Origin: Breoghania corrubedonensis
Lineage (GTDB): Bacteria > Pseudomonadota > Alphaproteobacteria > Rhizobiales > Stappiaceae
Assembly (NCBI RefSeq): GCF_003053845.1
Contig: NZ_QAYG01000002.1
Span: 467,253 to 531,252 of the forward strand
Direction: 5' to 3'
DNA length: 64,000 bases
Below the pieces are notes generated by a model. That model was not told the DNA's origin and searched no databases. It saw nothing but the letters and a program-made list of their open reading frames with translations. Both the position numbers and the translations under genes were made by a program. Below are positions 1-11,277 of the stretch, one piece after another (position 1 is the first letter of the stretch; each line of letters opens with the position of its first letter).

Positions 1-559
1 GCCACTGGTTCACCGCCCAGTTGGGATGGGCAAGCTCGATCTCGAAATGATCCAGCAACCCGATCACGTCCTGCGCCCGGTAGAGCGTCTCGTTGGTCAC
101 CCAGCGGTTGGTGGTGAAGAGGCGCAAGGGCCGGCCGGCCGCATCCACCGAGATGGCGCCGATATGGACGAAGCGGTCGGCCTCGTTGTCGGGCACGAAA
201 GCGCAGGAGAGTTGCCACGGCCTGAGCCCCGGCGCGACGCGCGCAGGGCGCACGAAGAGATGGAAATGGCCGTTCTCTCCGTCCATCATCTCGTGCGGGG
301 TATGGGAATGGTAGAAATAGTGACTGGCGCCATCCTGCACATCGCCGCGCGGATAGCGCTCCCAGATCAGGAAATCGCCCTGGTTGCGCAGCACCTCGGC
401 GACGACCGAGCTGCCGGATTTCGCCAGCACCCGCTCACAGGTGAGCACGGTGGCGGCCGCATCGTGCATGGCTTCCAATTGTTCGCCCGCAATGCCGGAA
501 AGATCCGGCATGACGTGTGATGCCTCGTCCGCGCATGCGGCCGCTTGAGGATGCCCCAT
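1..559 (-). CDS. DUF6969 family protein, truncated by the window edge
   Basis: Reading leftward from ATG at 559 the frame is open to the window edge (about 186 codons, C-terminus missing). The start is supported by a GAGGG Shine-Dalgarno five bases upstream; an in-frame ATG at 511 is the alternative. The translation contains ERVLAKSGSSVVAEVLR, SHYFYHSHTPHEMM and GENGHFHLFVR, a His-rich pattern I recall from the alphaproteobacterial DUF6969 family. The family has no known reaction; the clustered histidines could bind metal, which is inference. It lies 128 bp downstream of the exported phosphatase gene on the same strand and could share its transcript. Confidence 0.75.
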   Translation of the reverse strand, partial: MGHPQAAACADEASHVMPDLSGIAGEQLEAMHDAAATVLTCERVLAKSGSSVVAEVLRNQGDFLIWERYPRGDVQDGASHYFYHSHTPHEMMDGENGHFHLFVRPARVAPGLRPWQLSCAFVPDNEADRFVHIGAISVDAAGRPLRLFTTNRWVTNETLYRAQDVIGLLDHFEIELAHPNWAVNQW

Positions 560-686
560 CGTTTCCCTCGTCGATTTGTCGCCCCGGTGCCGCAGGCGCA
601 CCGGGAGCACATTGAGACTTTCGCGCGCGGTTGCCTCACTCCGGTCCGCGTCGTCGCTCAAGCTGCCGCAGACCGCCATCCCCGGT

Positions 687-1397
687 TCAAAGCGGTGGCA
701 GGCCGAGCTGTTCGCGCACGGCCGGCTCGCGGCTGGTCTTCAGTCCGATGGTGCGCCCTTCCTCCACCGCGATTTCCGCCGGAACGCCCGAGGCCGCCCG
801 GTAGAGCGCCCACATGGCGCCGACGCGGTTGGCCGACTCGCAATGAACCAGGATCGGGTAGTTGCCGGGATCGTTGAGGACCTTCGACAGCTCCGCGATC
901 TGCTCCGCCGTCGGCGCCTTGGTCGGTACCGGAACGTTGATGTAGGCCATGCCGGCCTTTTCCACGAGCGGGCCCTCGGTGGTCGCGCCCTCCTCGGCGG
1001 TGTTGAGGTTGACGATGGTCTTGAAGCCGAGGCCGGCGAGCATGCCCATGCCGGCCGGATCGATCAGCCCGCCGGTGCCGATATAGGGCGTGGCGCGCAG
1101 GTAGTTCTTGACGATACCGGGCATCTTGTCGCCGAACGCCGCCTGCGTGTACTTCGTGGTCGTGTCATAGGGCCCGGCGGGAAACGCCGCATCCTGCGCG
1201 GGCTTTGCCGGTGCGGCGGCAGCCGGGGCGCACGGATTGGCGGGCCTTGCCGCGGCCGGGGCGCACGGGTTCACCAGCGCGGGCGCGCAAGGGTTGGTGG
1301 CTTGCGCGAAGGCGGCGGGCCCTGCGGCCCCCACCATCACGACCGCCACCGGCATGAAGGCTGCGGAAAGCAGGCTCTTGCGGGTTTTTCTGGTCAT
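687..1397 (-). CDS. exported HCX5R tyrosine-phosphatase/rhodanese-like protein
   Basis: The 236-residue protein starts with a signal peptide (about residues 1-32, ending FAQA), followed by a linker carrying three NPCAPA repeats, each with one Cys. The catalytic domain covers about 75-236. Its loop HCESANRVG fits the HCX5R signature of cysteine phosphatases of the DSP/DUF442 type. DUF442 domains also occur in Blh-type proteins of sulfide-responsive operons, where they act in sulfur transfer, so either phosphatase or sulfurtransferase activity is possible. A strong GAGGAGGAA ribosome site precedes the ATG. The gene is 18 bp downstream of two YeeE/YedE transporter genes, which suggests a periplasmic role in sulfur chemistry. 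The Cys repeats could be an attachment or redox site; that part is speculation. Confidence 0.75.
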   Translation of the reverse strand: MTRKTRKSLLSAAFMPVAVVMVGAAGPAAFAQATNPCAPALVNPCAPAAARPANPCAPAAAAPAKPAQDAAFPAGPYDTTTKYTQAAFGDKMPGIVKNYLRATPYIGTGGLIDPAGMGMLAGLGFKTIVNLNTAEEGATTEGPLVEKAGMAYINVPVPTKAPTAEQIAELSKVLNDPGNYPILVHCESANRVGAMWALYRAASGVPAEIAVEEGRTIGLKTSREPAVREQLGLPPL

Positions 1398-1415
1398 GGA
1401 ACGTTCCTCCTCGGT

Positions 1416-2063
1416 TCAGGCTTCCAGGGCCTGTCCATGTCGTTGAACTTTTTCGGTGTCCTCGGCCTGCGGGGTGCAGACATCCTCGGCTGTGAAGGGG
1501 CCGCCGCGCGCCCGCTCCAGCTTGCCGCCAAGCACGAAACCGCCGGCCGCCACCACGACGAGCACGGCGAGGATCAGCCATTCCGGCAGACCGGTGAGAT
1601 CGGTCAGGCGCTGGGCGTCGGGCCCCTTGGCGGCGAGATAGAAGCCGGTGAGCGGCTCGAACACGGCGGCAAAGACGATGGTGCCCGCCACCATGCCGGC
1701 GAAGAACACCAGCGCATCGATCCGGCCCGACCCGAGGCCGGCAAGCGATGTGCCCGGACAATAGCCGCCGAGCGCAAAGCCCGCCCCGATCAGCACGCCG
1801 CCGCCCGCCATCGCCCAGAAGAACAGTGTCGGGATGTAGACCGAATTATCCGCGATGACGCCGGAAAGCCGGAGTGCGTAAAGCCCGATGGCCGCCACCA
1901 GCACGGCAGTGAACATCACCTTGAAGACGGCGAAGTCCTTCAGCGTGAACTGGCCGGTGAGCTTGCGCGGGGAGCCGAAGCCCGCCGCCTCCAGCGCGAA
2001 GCCGAACAGGACGCCGGAGAGAAGCCCGCTGGCGAGCCCCGAATCGTAGAACGGAATGCTCAT
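1416..2063 (-). CDS. YeeE/YedE family sulfur transporter, second half-size subunit
   Basis: This 215-residue integral membrane protein has hydrophobic helices throughout and the YeeE/YedE (DUF395) signature GGYCPGTSLAG, whose Cys is the conserved pore residue thought to hand over reduced sulfur such as thiosulfate. I start it at ATG 2063 (MSIPFYDSG), which overlaps the stop codon of the upstream transporter gene in an ATGA arrangement, a sign of translational coupling. The two short proteins together equal one full-length YeeE, as in PmpA/PmpB-type pairs. The C-terminal 25 residues are hydrophilic and cytoplasmic. The exact substrate cannot be read from sequence. Confidence 0.88.
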   Translation of the reverse strand: MSIPFYDSGLASGLLSGVLFGFALEAAGFGSPRKLTGQFTLKDFAVFKVMFTAVLVAAIGLYALRLSGVIADNSVYIPTLFFWAMAGGGVLIGAGFALGGYCPGTSLAGLGSGRIDALVFFAGMVAGTIVFAAVFEPLTGFYLAAKGPDAQRLTDLTGLPEWLILAVLVVVAAGGFVLGGKLERARGGPFTAEDVCTPQAEDTEKVQRHGQALEA

Positions 2064-2605
2064 TGCCAGACCCTCCGCATGGCCATGGAGACGACGAAGC
2101 CGGCGATGAAGAATCCGGCGAGAAACACGAAACCGGCCACCGCCAGCGTCGCCCCGCCGGAAAGCCCGAGGCCGGAGGTGCAGCCGCGCGCAAGCCTGGC
2201 GCCGAAGCCCGTCAGCGCACCGCCGATGAAGGCGTAGACAAAACGCTGGGAGCGGGAGACGTTCGGCCCGCGCTCCACCTGAACCGAGATGCGCCCGGCC
2301 GAGCGCGCACCGAGATAGGCGCCGATCAGCACGCCGACGGCCTCCCAGGTGATCCACGCAGCAAGCGGGCTGCCGGCCTGTACGAAGGGCCCGAAATAGG
2401 CATTGGCGGCGGTGGCGGCGGGCGCGACCCTGTCGCTGACATCGGCCGCCAGCCGGGTGACGAAGCCGGAGGCGCCGAGCCCATGGCCGGAGATGAGGAA
2501 CGTCACCAGCAGCGCAAGGCCAAGCGCAATGCCTGCGGCAAGCGGCGGCCAGAACGGCCGCGGCCCGGCCCGCCCCCGCGCCTGGGAATGTGAATGTGCG
2601 GTCAT
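2060..2605 (-). CDS. YeeE/YedE family sulfur transporter, first half-size subunit
   Basis: The 181-residue membrane protein (start MTAHSHSQ at 2605, with GGAGGGGAA upstream) carries the conserved ARGCTSGLGLSGG motif of YeeE/YedE proteins; its Cys is expected to contact the sulfur substrate. A longer start at 2626 would place the ribosome site inside the gene, so I reject it. It is the first gene of a three-gene sulfur operon and follows an operator-like double palindrome by about 17 bp. Homologous pairs occur in BigR/SqrR-regulated sulfide-detoxification operons of alphaproteobacteria (established for other species; regulation here is inferred). Confidence 0.88.
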   Translation of the reverse strand: MTAHSHSQARGRAGPRPFWPPLAAGIALGLALLVTFLISGHGLGASGFVTRLAADVSDRVAPAATAANAYFGPFVQAGSPLAAWITWEAVGVLIGAYLGARSAGRISVQVERGPNVSRSQRFVYAFIGGALTGFGARLARGCTSGLGLSGGATLAVAGFVFLAGFFIAGFVVSMAMRRVWQ

Positions 2606-2621
2606 CGGACTTCCCCTCCAA

Positions 2622-2657
2622 ATCACATATTTATATTCGTATGTGATGATATACGAA
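2622..2657 (-). promoter_or_regulatory. overlapping palindromes, probable operator of the sulfur operon
   Basis: Two perfect inverted repeats overlap in an AT-rich stretch within otherwise GC-rich DNA: ATCACATA-N10-TATGTGAT (2622-2647) and TTCGTAT-N8-ATACGAA (2636-2657). They lie just upstream of the first YeeE gene. AT-rich palindromes of this kind bind ArsR-type persulfide sensors such as BigR/SqrR in front of related operons. No regulator gene is visible nearby, so the identity of the binder is inference. Confidence 0.6.
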
Positions 2658-2807
2658 GGTAGGGGAAGGGATCAATCGGCGATTGCGGGGGGAGGTGGTG
2701 GGGCGGCAGCCGGGAGAGGATCCAGGCACGCGCATCTTTCCGCCGGCATCACGTCTTCGCCATCATCCCCTGCCCTCTCCACCGTCATCCCCTCGCCCCC
2801 TTCCTCC

Positions 2808-2858
2808 GTCATCACCCGGCACCCGCTTTCGCGGGCACAGGCTCCGCCCGGGTGATCC
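2808..2858. repeat. dispersed palindromic repeat, CATCACCCGG family
   Basis: The segment begins GTCATCACCCGG and ends CCGGGTGATCC, forming an interrupted inverted repeat with an internal CCCGC/GCGGG hairpin. Related ends occur at 14894-14995 and 17062-17161. Confidence 0.6.
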
Positions 2859-2947
2859 AACGCCCTCCCCATCCACCGTAGCCCGCCGGATTGCCCGGAC
2901 TGCGCCTTCGGGTGTCCCGTTTGAATCTTTCCGCTCGATCAGACCTC

Positions 2948-3089
2948 TCCAGCGTCATCCCGGGCGCACAGCGGCACGTCAGTGCAGCTGTGCAGACCCG
3001 GGATCCCGGGCGGCAGCAACTGAGGTGAGATCCCGGTTCTGCGCAGCAACGTTTCACCTCGCAGCGCGCCCGGGATGACACTGGAGAGA
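2948..3089. repeat. ~140 bp dispersed repeat, left copy flanking icd
   Basis: The unit starts TCCAGCGTCATCCCGG and ends GCGCCCGGGATGACACTGGA, so its ends are inverted repeats of each other. It shares the internal blocks GATCCCGGTTCTGCGCA and AACGTTTCAC with the copy at 4589-4729 on the other side of icd. This is typical of RIME-like palindromic elements of alphaproteobacteria. Confidence 0.8.
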
Positions 3090-3332
3090 TTTGAAGTCAC
3101 GGAGAGATGGGGTGAGCCGCCCCCATCGCTCCGTATTCCCCCGCAAAGCCCCGCTCTTTCGTTGCGTCACGCGGCTCTGCTATAGCGGGCTTTCAGAAAG
3201 GGCTCGCGTTTGGGTGCGCGCAATCGTATACAACGGCACACGATTTGACGGAGGTCCGCGATCCGGCGTGCCGGGAAGGCCGGCCGGAAGCCCCCACCAA
3301 GCCCATCACCGATGAAGCGAGGACTGCAGGAA

Positions 3333-4550
3333 ATGGCGAAGATCAAGGTTGATAATCCCGTCGTCGAGCTCGACGGGGACGAGATGACCCGGATCATCTG
3401 GCAGTTCATCAAGGACAAGCTCATCCACCCCTATCTCGACATCGACCTGGAATATTACGACCTGTCGATGGAAAAGCGCGACGAGACCGACGACCAGATC
3501 ACGGTGGACGCGGCCAACGCCATCAAGAAGCACGGCGTCGGCGTGAAATGCGCCACCATCACGCCGGACGAGGCGCGGGTGGAGGAGTTCGGGCTGAAGA
3601 AGATGTGGCGCTCGCCCAACGGCACGATCCGCAACATTCTGGGCGGCGTCATCTTCCGCGAGCCGATCATCTGCAAGAATGTGCCCCGGCTGGTGCCCGG
3701 CTGGACGCAGCCGATCATCGTCGGCCGTCATGCCTTCGGCGACCAGTACCGCGCCACCGATTTCCATTTTCCCGGCAAGGGCAAGCTGACGATCAAGTTC
3801 GTCGGCGAGGATGGCGAGACCATCGAGCGCGAGGTCTATGACGCGCCGGGGGCCGGCGTCGCCATGGCGATGTACAATCTGGACGCATCCATCCGCGACT
3901 TCGCCCAGGCCTCTTTCAACTACGCCCTGCAGCGCCGCGTGCCGTGTTATCTTTCGACCAAGAACACCATCCTCAAGGCCTATGACGGGCGCTTCAAGGA
4001 TCTCTTCCAGGAGATCTACGAGGCCGAGTTCAAGCAGAAGTTCGCCGAGGCCGGGATCTGGTACGAGCACCGGCTGATCGACGACATGGTGGCTTCGAGC
4101 CTGAAATGGTCGGGCGGCTATGTCTGGGCCTGCAAGAACTACGACGGCGACGTGCAGTCCGACATCGTGGCGCAAGGGTTCGGGTCGCTGGGGCTGATGA
4201 CCTCGGTGCTGATGACGCCGGACGGCAAGACGGTGGAGGCGGAAGCCGCCCACGGCACGGTGACGCGCCACTACCGCCAGCACCAGAAGGGCGAGGCGAC
4301 ATCGACCAATTCCATCGCCTCGATCTTCGCCTGGACCCGCGGTCTCGCCCACCGCGCCAAGCTCGACGGCAACGACCAGCTCGCCCGCTTCGCCGCCACT
4401 CTGGAGCATGTCTGCGTGGATACGGTGGAAGCCGGGTACATGACCAAGGATCTGGCGCTGCTGGTGGGCCCCGACCAGGGCTGGCTGTCGACGACGGGCT
4501 TCCTCGACAAGATCGACGAGAACCTCGCCAAGGCGATGGCCGAGCACTGA
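3333..4550 (+). CDS. icd: NADP-dependent isocitrate dehydrogenase
   Basis: This 405-residue enzyme oxidatively decarboxylates isocitrate to 2-oxoglutarate in the TCA cycle, producing NADPH, in the cytoplasm as a homodimer. The start [20 protein letters not shown] matches the usual alphaproteobacterial N-terminus; an in-frame ATG at 3312 would add seven unusual residues, so I use 3333. The substrate-binding segment RSPNGTIRN (93-101, with Ser94 and Arg100) and Arg109 are present, as are the metal-site acidic residues in RLIDDMVA and the late motif [12 protein letters not shown]. Length fits the eukaryotic-like IDH type of rhizobia. The gene stands alone and is enclosed by two copies of the same intergenic repeat. 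Confidence 0.97.
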   Translation: MAKIKVDNPVVELDGDEMTRIIWQFIKDKLIHPYLDIDLEYYDLSMEKRDETDDQITVDAANAIKKHGVGVKCATITPDEARVEEFGLKKMWRSPNGTIRNILGGVIFREPIICKNVPRLVPGWTQPIIVGRHAFGDQYRATDFHFPGKGKLTIKFVGEDGETIEREVYDAPGAGVAMAMYNLDASIRDFAQASFNYALQRRVPCYLSTKNTILKAYDGRFKDLFQEIYEAEFKQKFAEAGIWYEHRLIDDMVASSLKWSGGYVWACKNYDGDVQSDIVAQGFGSLGLMTSVLMTPDGKTVEAEAAHGTVTRHYRQHQKGEATSTNSIASIFAWTRGLAHRAKLDGNDQLARFAATLEHVCVDTVEAGYMTKDLALLVGPDQGWLSTTGFLDKIDENLAKAMAEH

Positions 4551-4588
4551 GAAGCATTTCCCCGCTTCACTGCCACTTGGGCCCTCCC

Positions 4589-4729
4589 TCCAGCGTCATC
4601 CCGGACGCGATGCGGCGCGCAGTGCCGCTTCGTAGAACCGGGAACTACGCTCGAAGCCTGCCGCTCGAGATCCCGGTTCTGCGCAACAACGTTTCACGTT
4701 GCAGCGCGCCCGGGATGACGCTGGAGAGA
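4589..4729. repeat. ~140 bp dispersed repeat, right copy flanking icd
   Basis: Starts TCCAGCGTCATCCCGG and ends CGCCCGGGATGACGCTGGA, closely matching the copy at 2948-3089 in the same orientation. The central third differs between the copies, while the ends and the block around GATCCCGGTTCTGCGCA are conserved. Confidence 0.8.
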
Positions 4730-4760
4730 TCAACGCCTCGACGGAAGCTTCATCGACACA

Positions 4761-4789
4761 CAAAAAAGGCGGGCCCGGTGCCCGCCTTT
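4761..4789 (-). terminator. rho-independent terminator of the lipoprotein gene
   Basis: On the minus strand a 10 bp perfect stem (AAAGGCGGGC / GCCCGCCTTT, 4780-4789 and 4765-4774) is followed by a run of six T. It lies 26 bp past the stop codon of the lipoprotein gene. Confidence 0.9.
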
Positions 4790-4814
4790 CCCGTATCGAA
4801 AACCTGTCTGCCGC

Positions 4815-5087
4815 TTACGGGCAGGCGACCCGGTAGGGGTTGCCGTAGGCGTCGCGCGCCCAGCAGTTCTTCGGGGTGGTGGCCGCGCCGATCATCGCGC
4901 CGGCCGCACCGCCCGCAACAGCGCCAACGGCGGCACCGCCGCCCGTGCCCGTGGTCACGCCGCCGATGACGGCACCGGTCGCGGCACCCAGGCCCGCGCC
5001 GCCAAGGGCACGATCGGACTGACTGTCTGTCTGGCAACCCGCGAGCATCAAGGCCGCGGCGCCGGCGATCAGGAGTTTGGTGTACAT
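4815..5087 (-). CDS. glycine-zipper outer-membrane lipoprotein
   Basis: The 90-residue protein begins with a lipoprotein signal whose lipobox LAGC places the lipidated Cys at residue 18. The centre (about 28-72) is a run of small residues with GAATGAVIGG and GAVAGGAAGAMIG, the YMGG/17-kDa-antigen type glycine zipper that can insert into membranes. The tail CWARDAYGNPYRVACP has two Cys that could pair. The ribosome site GGAGGAT is well placed and a terminator follows. Such proteins are abundant envelope lipoproteins of unknown exact role. The gene is a single-gene unit. Confidence 0.88.
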   Translation of the reverse strand: MYTKLLIAGAAALMLAGCQTDSQSDRALGGAGLGAATGAVIGGVTTGTGGGAAVGAVAGGAAGAMIGAATTPKNCWARDAYGNPYRVACP

Positions 5088-5409
5088 GCTTTATCCTCCG
5101 TACGTCGAAAGGTCGGCCAAGCCATTTGGAAACATCCGGGCCGGGCGAAGACGAGAGCGGGAAGGCACGCGGACGTGCTTCCTGCAGGCGTAGAGACATG
5201 GGAGGGTCGCCCCCGCCGTCATGCTCCCTGGAAAGCCACCCGCATCCTTTCCGGACACTGACGGACCGCCTCCAGGCGCCGAAACCGATCAACCAGGGTT
5301 CATCGGCCGCAACCGACTGAAAGGTCGTTGATCTGAGGGGAGAACGCACCACACGCCCTCAGGTTCCATCCCCTTAGGGAAGCGCCCCTTCGTGTTCATA
5401 TTGGGGCCG
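5088..5409. other. intergenic region, lipoprotein promoter
   Basis: This 322 bp gap lies between the leftward lipoprotein gene and the end of the leftward channel gene. It must carry the lipoprotein promoter, though no clear -35/-10 pair stands out. A bulged hairpin (GGAAGGCACG / CGTGCTTCC, about 5159-5182) is visible; its role is unknown. No gene is recognised. Confidence 0.5.
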
Positions 5410-6618
5410 TCAGTCGTCCCGCGCGGGATCCCCCCCCTGTTCGACGAATTCCTCGCGGGCCATATCGCCGTTCTGGGTCTCTGCCAGCCGTTCGCGCGCC
5501 GCCTCGCGCACCCGGCGTGCGATGGCCGGATTGCGCCGCATCAGGCGGTGCAGATCATCGCCATCGAGCACCAGAAGCCGGCAGCGCGAGGTGGCCACCA
5601 CCGTGGCCGAGCGGCGCGTGCGGTGGAGAACCGCCATTTCGCCGAAGAAGTTGCCCTCATGCATGGTGACGGTGCGATCCGCGAGGTTGATCTCCACCGT
5701 GCCCGAGGCGATGAAGAACATGCTGGTTCCCGCATCGCCTTCGCGCGCGATGATCTCTCCGCGTTCCACCGTCTGCGAATGGAGAAGCCCCGTCACCTCC
5801 GCGATATCGGCGGCGTTCAGGTCCTCGAACAACGGCACGCGGGCGACCATGCCCCAGGTTATGACGAATTCGCGGCTGTGGATCTCGCGCGCGAAGGCGG
5901 TGGCGACGACGCCGATGGGCAGCGCCAGCAGACCGTAGCCCAGCAGCATGACAATGCCGCCGACGATCTTGCCCGCCACGGAGACGGGCACCACATCGCC
6001 GTAGCCGACTGTCGTGACGGTGGCGATCGCCCACCAGATGGCGGCGGGAATGGAGCCGAAGACCTCCGGCTGGTCATCGCCCTCGATCAGGTGCAAAGCG
6101 GTGGCCGCCACAAGCACGATGCCGCAGATGATGACGAAGCTCGCGATGAGCGCCCGGCGTTCCGAGGCGAGCGCGGAAACGAGAGAGCGCAGCGCCGGCG
6201 AATAGCGCGCGAGCTTGAGGAACCGGAGCAGCCGAAACACCACGAGGGCGCGGAGATCGCCGCCCAGCAACGGCAGCCAGAACGGCGCCACGGCCAGCAG
6301 ATCGATCACCGCGAAGGGTTGCATCGCATACCGGATACGCGCCTTAAGCGGGCCGAGCCCGCGCAACGGCGGATGCATGTCCGCCACCCACAGCCGCGCG
6401 AAATACTCGGCCGAAAAGACGATACCCGACAGGACTTCGACAAGCAGGAAGGCGCCGCCCCACTCGCGCTCGACACTGTCGACGGTCGACAGGATGACCG
6501 ACGCGACATTGACCAGAATGAGGGCGATGAGCGAGCGATCGAGGATGACGCTGCCGATATCGCCGGCCGCGCCTTTTTCCAGAAGTTCGTAGATCCGGCG
6601 TTTCAAAGAAACGCGCAT
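5410..6618 (-). CDS. six-helix potassium channel with cyclic-nucleotide-binding domain (MloK1-like)
   Basis: The 402-residue protein has six hydrophobic segments between about residues 27 and 245, including an S4-like helix with only a few Arg (FRLLRFLKLARY), and the potassium selectivity filter TVGYGD at 203-208. A C-terminal cNMP-binding domain (about 262-375) shows FGEM (325-328) and RRSATV (335-340), the phosphate-binding cassette. This matches the MlotiK1 class of bacterial cyclic-nucleotide-regulated K+ channels. I start at ATG 6618 (MRVSLKRRIY) because the upstream extension is Gly/Arg-rich and lacks family similarity. The tail after 375 is acidic. It appears monocistronic. Confidence 0.9.
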   Translation of the reverse strand: MRVSLKRRIYELLEKGAAGDIGSVILDRSLIALILVNVASVILSTVDSVEREWGGAFLLVEVLSGIVFSAEYFARLWVADMHPPLRGLGPLKARIRYAMQPFAVIDLLAVAPFWLPLLGGDLRALVVFRLLRFLKLARYSPALRSLVSALASERRALIASFVIICGIVLVAATALHLIEGDDQPEVFGSIPAAIWWAIATVTTVGYGDVVPVSVAGKIVGGIVMLLGYGLLALPIGVVATAFAREIHSREFVITWGMVARVPLFEDLNAADIAEVTGLLHSQTVERGEIIAREGDAGTSMFFIASGTVEINLADRTVTMHEGNFFGEMAVLHRTRRSATVVATSRCRLLVLDGDDLHRLMRRNPAIARRVREAARERLAETQNGDMAREEFVEQGGDPARDD

Positions 6619-6831
6619 GACCGCTGCTCCCCCATGTCGTGACGATCCTCCCGCCTGCGCGCCTCCGGGGCGCCCGTGCTTGCCGCTTCCTGTCCTCCTC
6701 ACAAGCACGGTATGCGGCGGCCCCGCAAGACCCATGCTCGCGGCACCGGCATCATGTTTGCGGCCGCCTCGAAGAATGGGCCACAAGGAGATGCGCGAAC
6801 CGGTCCGGAACCGGTCCCAGGCGCGCCCGCC

Positions 6832-9513
<2,682 letters not shown>

Positions 9514-9741
9514 CAGGGGTTCGACCTCGTCATTTCGTGAAAGAAGAGCCGGCAAAAGGCATCGGCCCCGCGGGCCCCGGCGGCGGATTTTCCAATGCGC
9601 CGCCAAAGACCCGTCATGTAATTCCTCGCGCGGGTTTTAATGCCTTCGCAAGGCAAAGGGAAGCGGTGTGCGCACGCCCTGTCGCACAAGGCGAAAGAGA
9701 ACGCGCCGCCATCGCTCCACCGCGCGGCCGGAGCGCCGAGC

Positions 9742-9784
9742 GTTCTTATGGAATCAGAAGCGCCGGGCGTTCTTATGGAATCAC
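9742..9784. repeat. short tandem direct repeat upstream of the permease stop
   Basis: The 17-mer GCGTTCTTATGGAATCA occurs twice within about 45 bp, separated by GAAGCGCCGG. It lies between the purine permease gene and alaS. I do not recognise a function. Confidence 0.6.
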
Positions 9785-9806
9785 AACGGCGCTCGGGTCC
9801 GATGCT

Positions 9807-10820
9807 CTACTTCGCCGAAATTCCGCCTTCCCAGGCGCTCCAGTCGGCCAGCACCGCATCCGTGAAGGCCTTGCCGACACGATAGGCGTTGGTGAGCGAA
9901 GGCCCGAAACCGCCGGAATTGGCATTGAGCGAATCCTGCGGCGCCTGCCCCGGATAGGGCTGATCGAAATTGGAAGCCGTGCGCAGAATGGCGACGCGGT
10001 CCATGTCGATGCGGCCGAGCGCGGACCCACGCGCGAGCGCGGTCAGCGTGGCGTTGTCTTCCTGCTGGGTGGTGCAGTAATCGGCCGCCCCGTCGGTGAG
10101 CACCTTCGCCCAGTCGTTCATGGCCCTGGAAAGCGCAACCCCGTGCCACCACTGGTCGGCGGAGACCGTGTCGCAGATGCCGACGGCAGGTGCGGCCTTC
10201 GCCGCTTCCTGCGGGTAATGCGCGCGGTACGCCTGGGCCCCGTCGCTGTCGGCGAGCTCGACGCCCTTCGACAGTTCATAGGCGCGTTCCGCGAGCGCCT
10301 CGTTGAGATGATAGACCTCGCTGCCATAACGCGAGCCGGGCTTTTCGCCCTGTGCCTTCGAGAACATGCCGAACTGACCGGACGTCCAGCCCTCGGGCGC
10401 CTTGCGATCATCGATCCGCCACTGCAACCCGCCATCGATGGCGTAGCGCGCCCAGAAGGCGGAGCCGAGCGTACCGTTTTGCGGATCGACACCGGCAATC
10501 CCGGCGATCAGCACATAGGTCTTCGTGAGATCGAGCTTGTCGGACAGGACCAGCGCCATCATGGAACTCGCCGCATTGGCGTAGCCCATGGAGGTGGTGA
10601 CGAGGCACAGGCCCTTGTCGTTGCACGAGACGTCGGGAAAGTCCTTCGACAGGCCGTCTATGGCGATCTTGTCGCTCAGCCCCTCGTTCTCCAGCCAGTT
10701 GGCGGCTTCGTGCTTGAACATCGAAATGACGAGCACCTTCGGGGCGACAGGCGCGGCAGCAACGGGAGCGGACACCGCGCCCACAAGAGCAGCGGCAAGG
10801 AGGGTGGAAACAAGGCGCAT
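9807..10820 (-). CDS. purine nucleoside permease (NUP) family protein
   Basis: The 337-residue protein has a cleavable signal peptide (MRLVSTLLAAALVGAVSAPVAAA) and then a soluble domain beginning PKVLVISMFKHEAANW, as in the NUP family first described as fungal nucleoside permeases. Conserved blocks such as LIAGIAGVDPQNGTLGSAFWARY, VGICDTVSADQWWHG and ILRTASNFDQPYPGQ are visible. The fold resembles purine nucleoside phosphorylases, so a periplasmic nucleoside-binding or cleaving role is as likely as transport; there are no membrane helices beyond the signal. Start 10820 is preceded by AGAGG. It sits between recA and alaS on the same strand. Confidence 0.87.
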   Translation of the reverse strand: MRLVSTLLAAALVGAVSAPVAAAPVAPKVLVISMFKHEAANWLENEGLSDKIAIDGLSKDFPDVSCNDKGLCLVTTSMGYANAASSMMALVLSDKLDLTKTYVLIAGIAGVDPQNGTLGSAFWARYAIDGGLQWRIDDRKAPEGWTSGQFGMFSKAQGEKPGSRYGSEVYHLNEALAERAYELSKGVELADSDGAQAYRAHYPQEAAKAAPAVGICDTVSADQWWHGVALSRAMNDWAKVLTDGAADYCTTQQEDNATLTALARGSALGRIDMDRVAILRTASNFDQPYPGQAPQDSLNANSGGFGPSLTNAYRVGKAFTDAVLADWSAWEGGISAK

Positions 10821-11114
10821 TCGGAGAAACCTCTCGGGATCGGGAGCCACCGTTCCTAAGGGGTCGCAACCGGGGGCTGCAAGGTCAAACATCGGGCAAA
10901 GAGACCGATCAGTGAACGAAACGCCGTCAGGTCGTGCGGCGCAGGCTGAAAGCGAGACGGCGGCGGCGGCAAGGGGGAGACGGCGGGAGGGCGGGAGATC
11001 GCAGGCGTGGGATTAGCGACCCGGCCCGTTGGCTCCGGCATGAGCGGCCTCGATCCCCGCGCCGTCATCAACTCTCTTTTGGCAGGCATGGAAACGGGAT
11101 CACCGCCACACTCG

Positions 11115-11220
11115 ATGTCATTCCCGCGAAGGCGGAAATCCAGCATTCCAGGGGCGTGCGCCACTCGCGCGCTGCGGCCGGATCCTGTGGTTACTGGATC
11201 CCCGCCTGCGCGGGGATGAC
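11115..11220. repeat. dispersed palindromic repeat, TTCCCGCG/CGGGGATGAC family
   Basis: The ends ATGTCATTCCCGCG and CGCGGGGATGAC are inverted copies, and an internal GGTTACTGGATCCCCG block recurs as GGTTACTGGGTCCCCG in the element at 57825-57974. Confidence 0.7.
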
Positions 11221-11252
11221 AAACGGAGAGAAGCGCGTGGCCCGAACGCGAA

Positions 11253-11277
11253 ACGGCCGCGCGATGGGCGCGGCCGT
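11253..11277 (-). terminator. possible recA terminator hairpin
   Basis: A perfect 10 bp stem (ACGGCCGCGC / GCGCGGCCGT) with a 5 nt loop lies 80 bp past the recA stop. Only a short TTT follows on the minus strand, so termination efficiency is doubtful. Confidence 0.5.

Larger units (their letters stand above)
2658..3332. other. intergenic region before icd, rich in repeats
   Basis: This gap holds the distal part of the leftward sulfur-operon promoter, a palindromic repeat of the CATCACCCGG family at 2808-2858, and a 142 bp repeat at 2948-3089 that recurs after icd. The segment 3090-3332 must contain the icd promoter and leader. I see no credible gene in it. Confidence 0.6.

Noticed and set aside
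576..2237. Long plus-strand open frame opposite the sulfur operon
   Set aside because: It is antisense to three well-supported genes, is rich in Arg/Gly/His, and has no recognisable domain; such shadows are common in GC-rich DNA.
1416..2621. A single 401-codon frame joining both YeeE genes
   Set aside because: Its N-terminal half is the wrong frame for the first transporter; the conserved YeeE motifs are found in two overlapping separate genes.
2683..3315. Short open frames in the gap before icd
   Set aside because: They consist of palindromic repeat sequence and show no conserved protein pattern.
5392..6642. 416-codon plus-strand frame opposite the channel gene
   Set aside because: The opposite strand encodes a clear potassium channel with TVGYGD filter; this frame shows only shadow composition.
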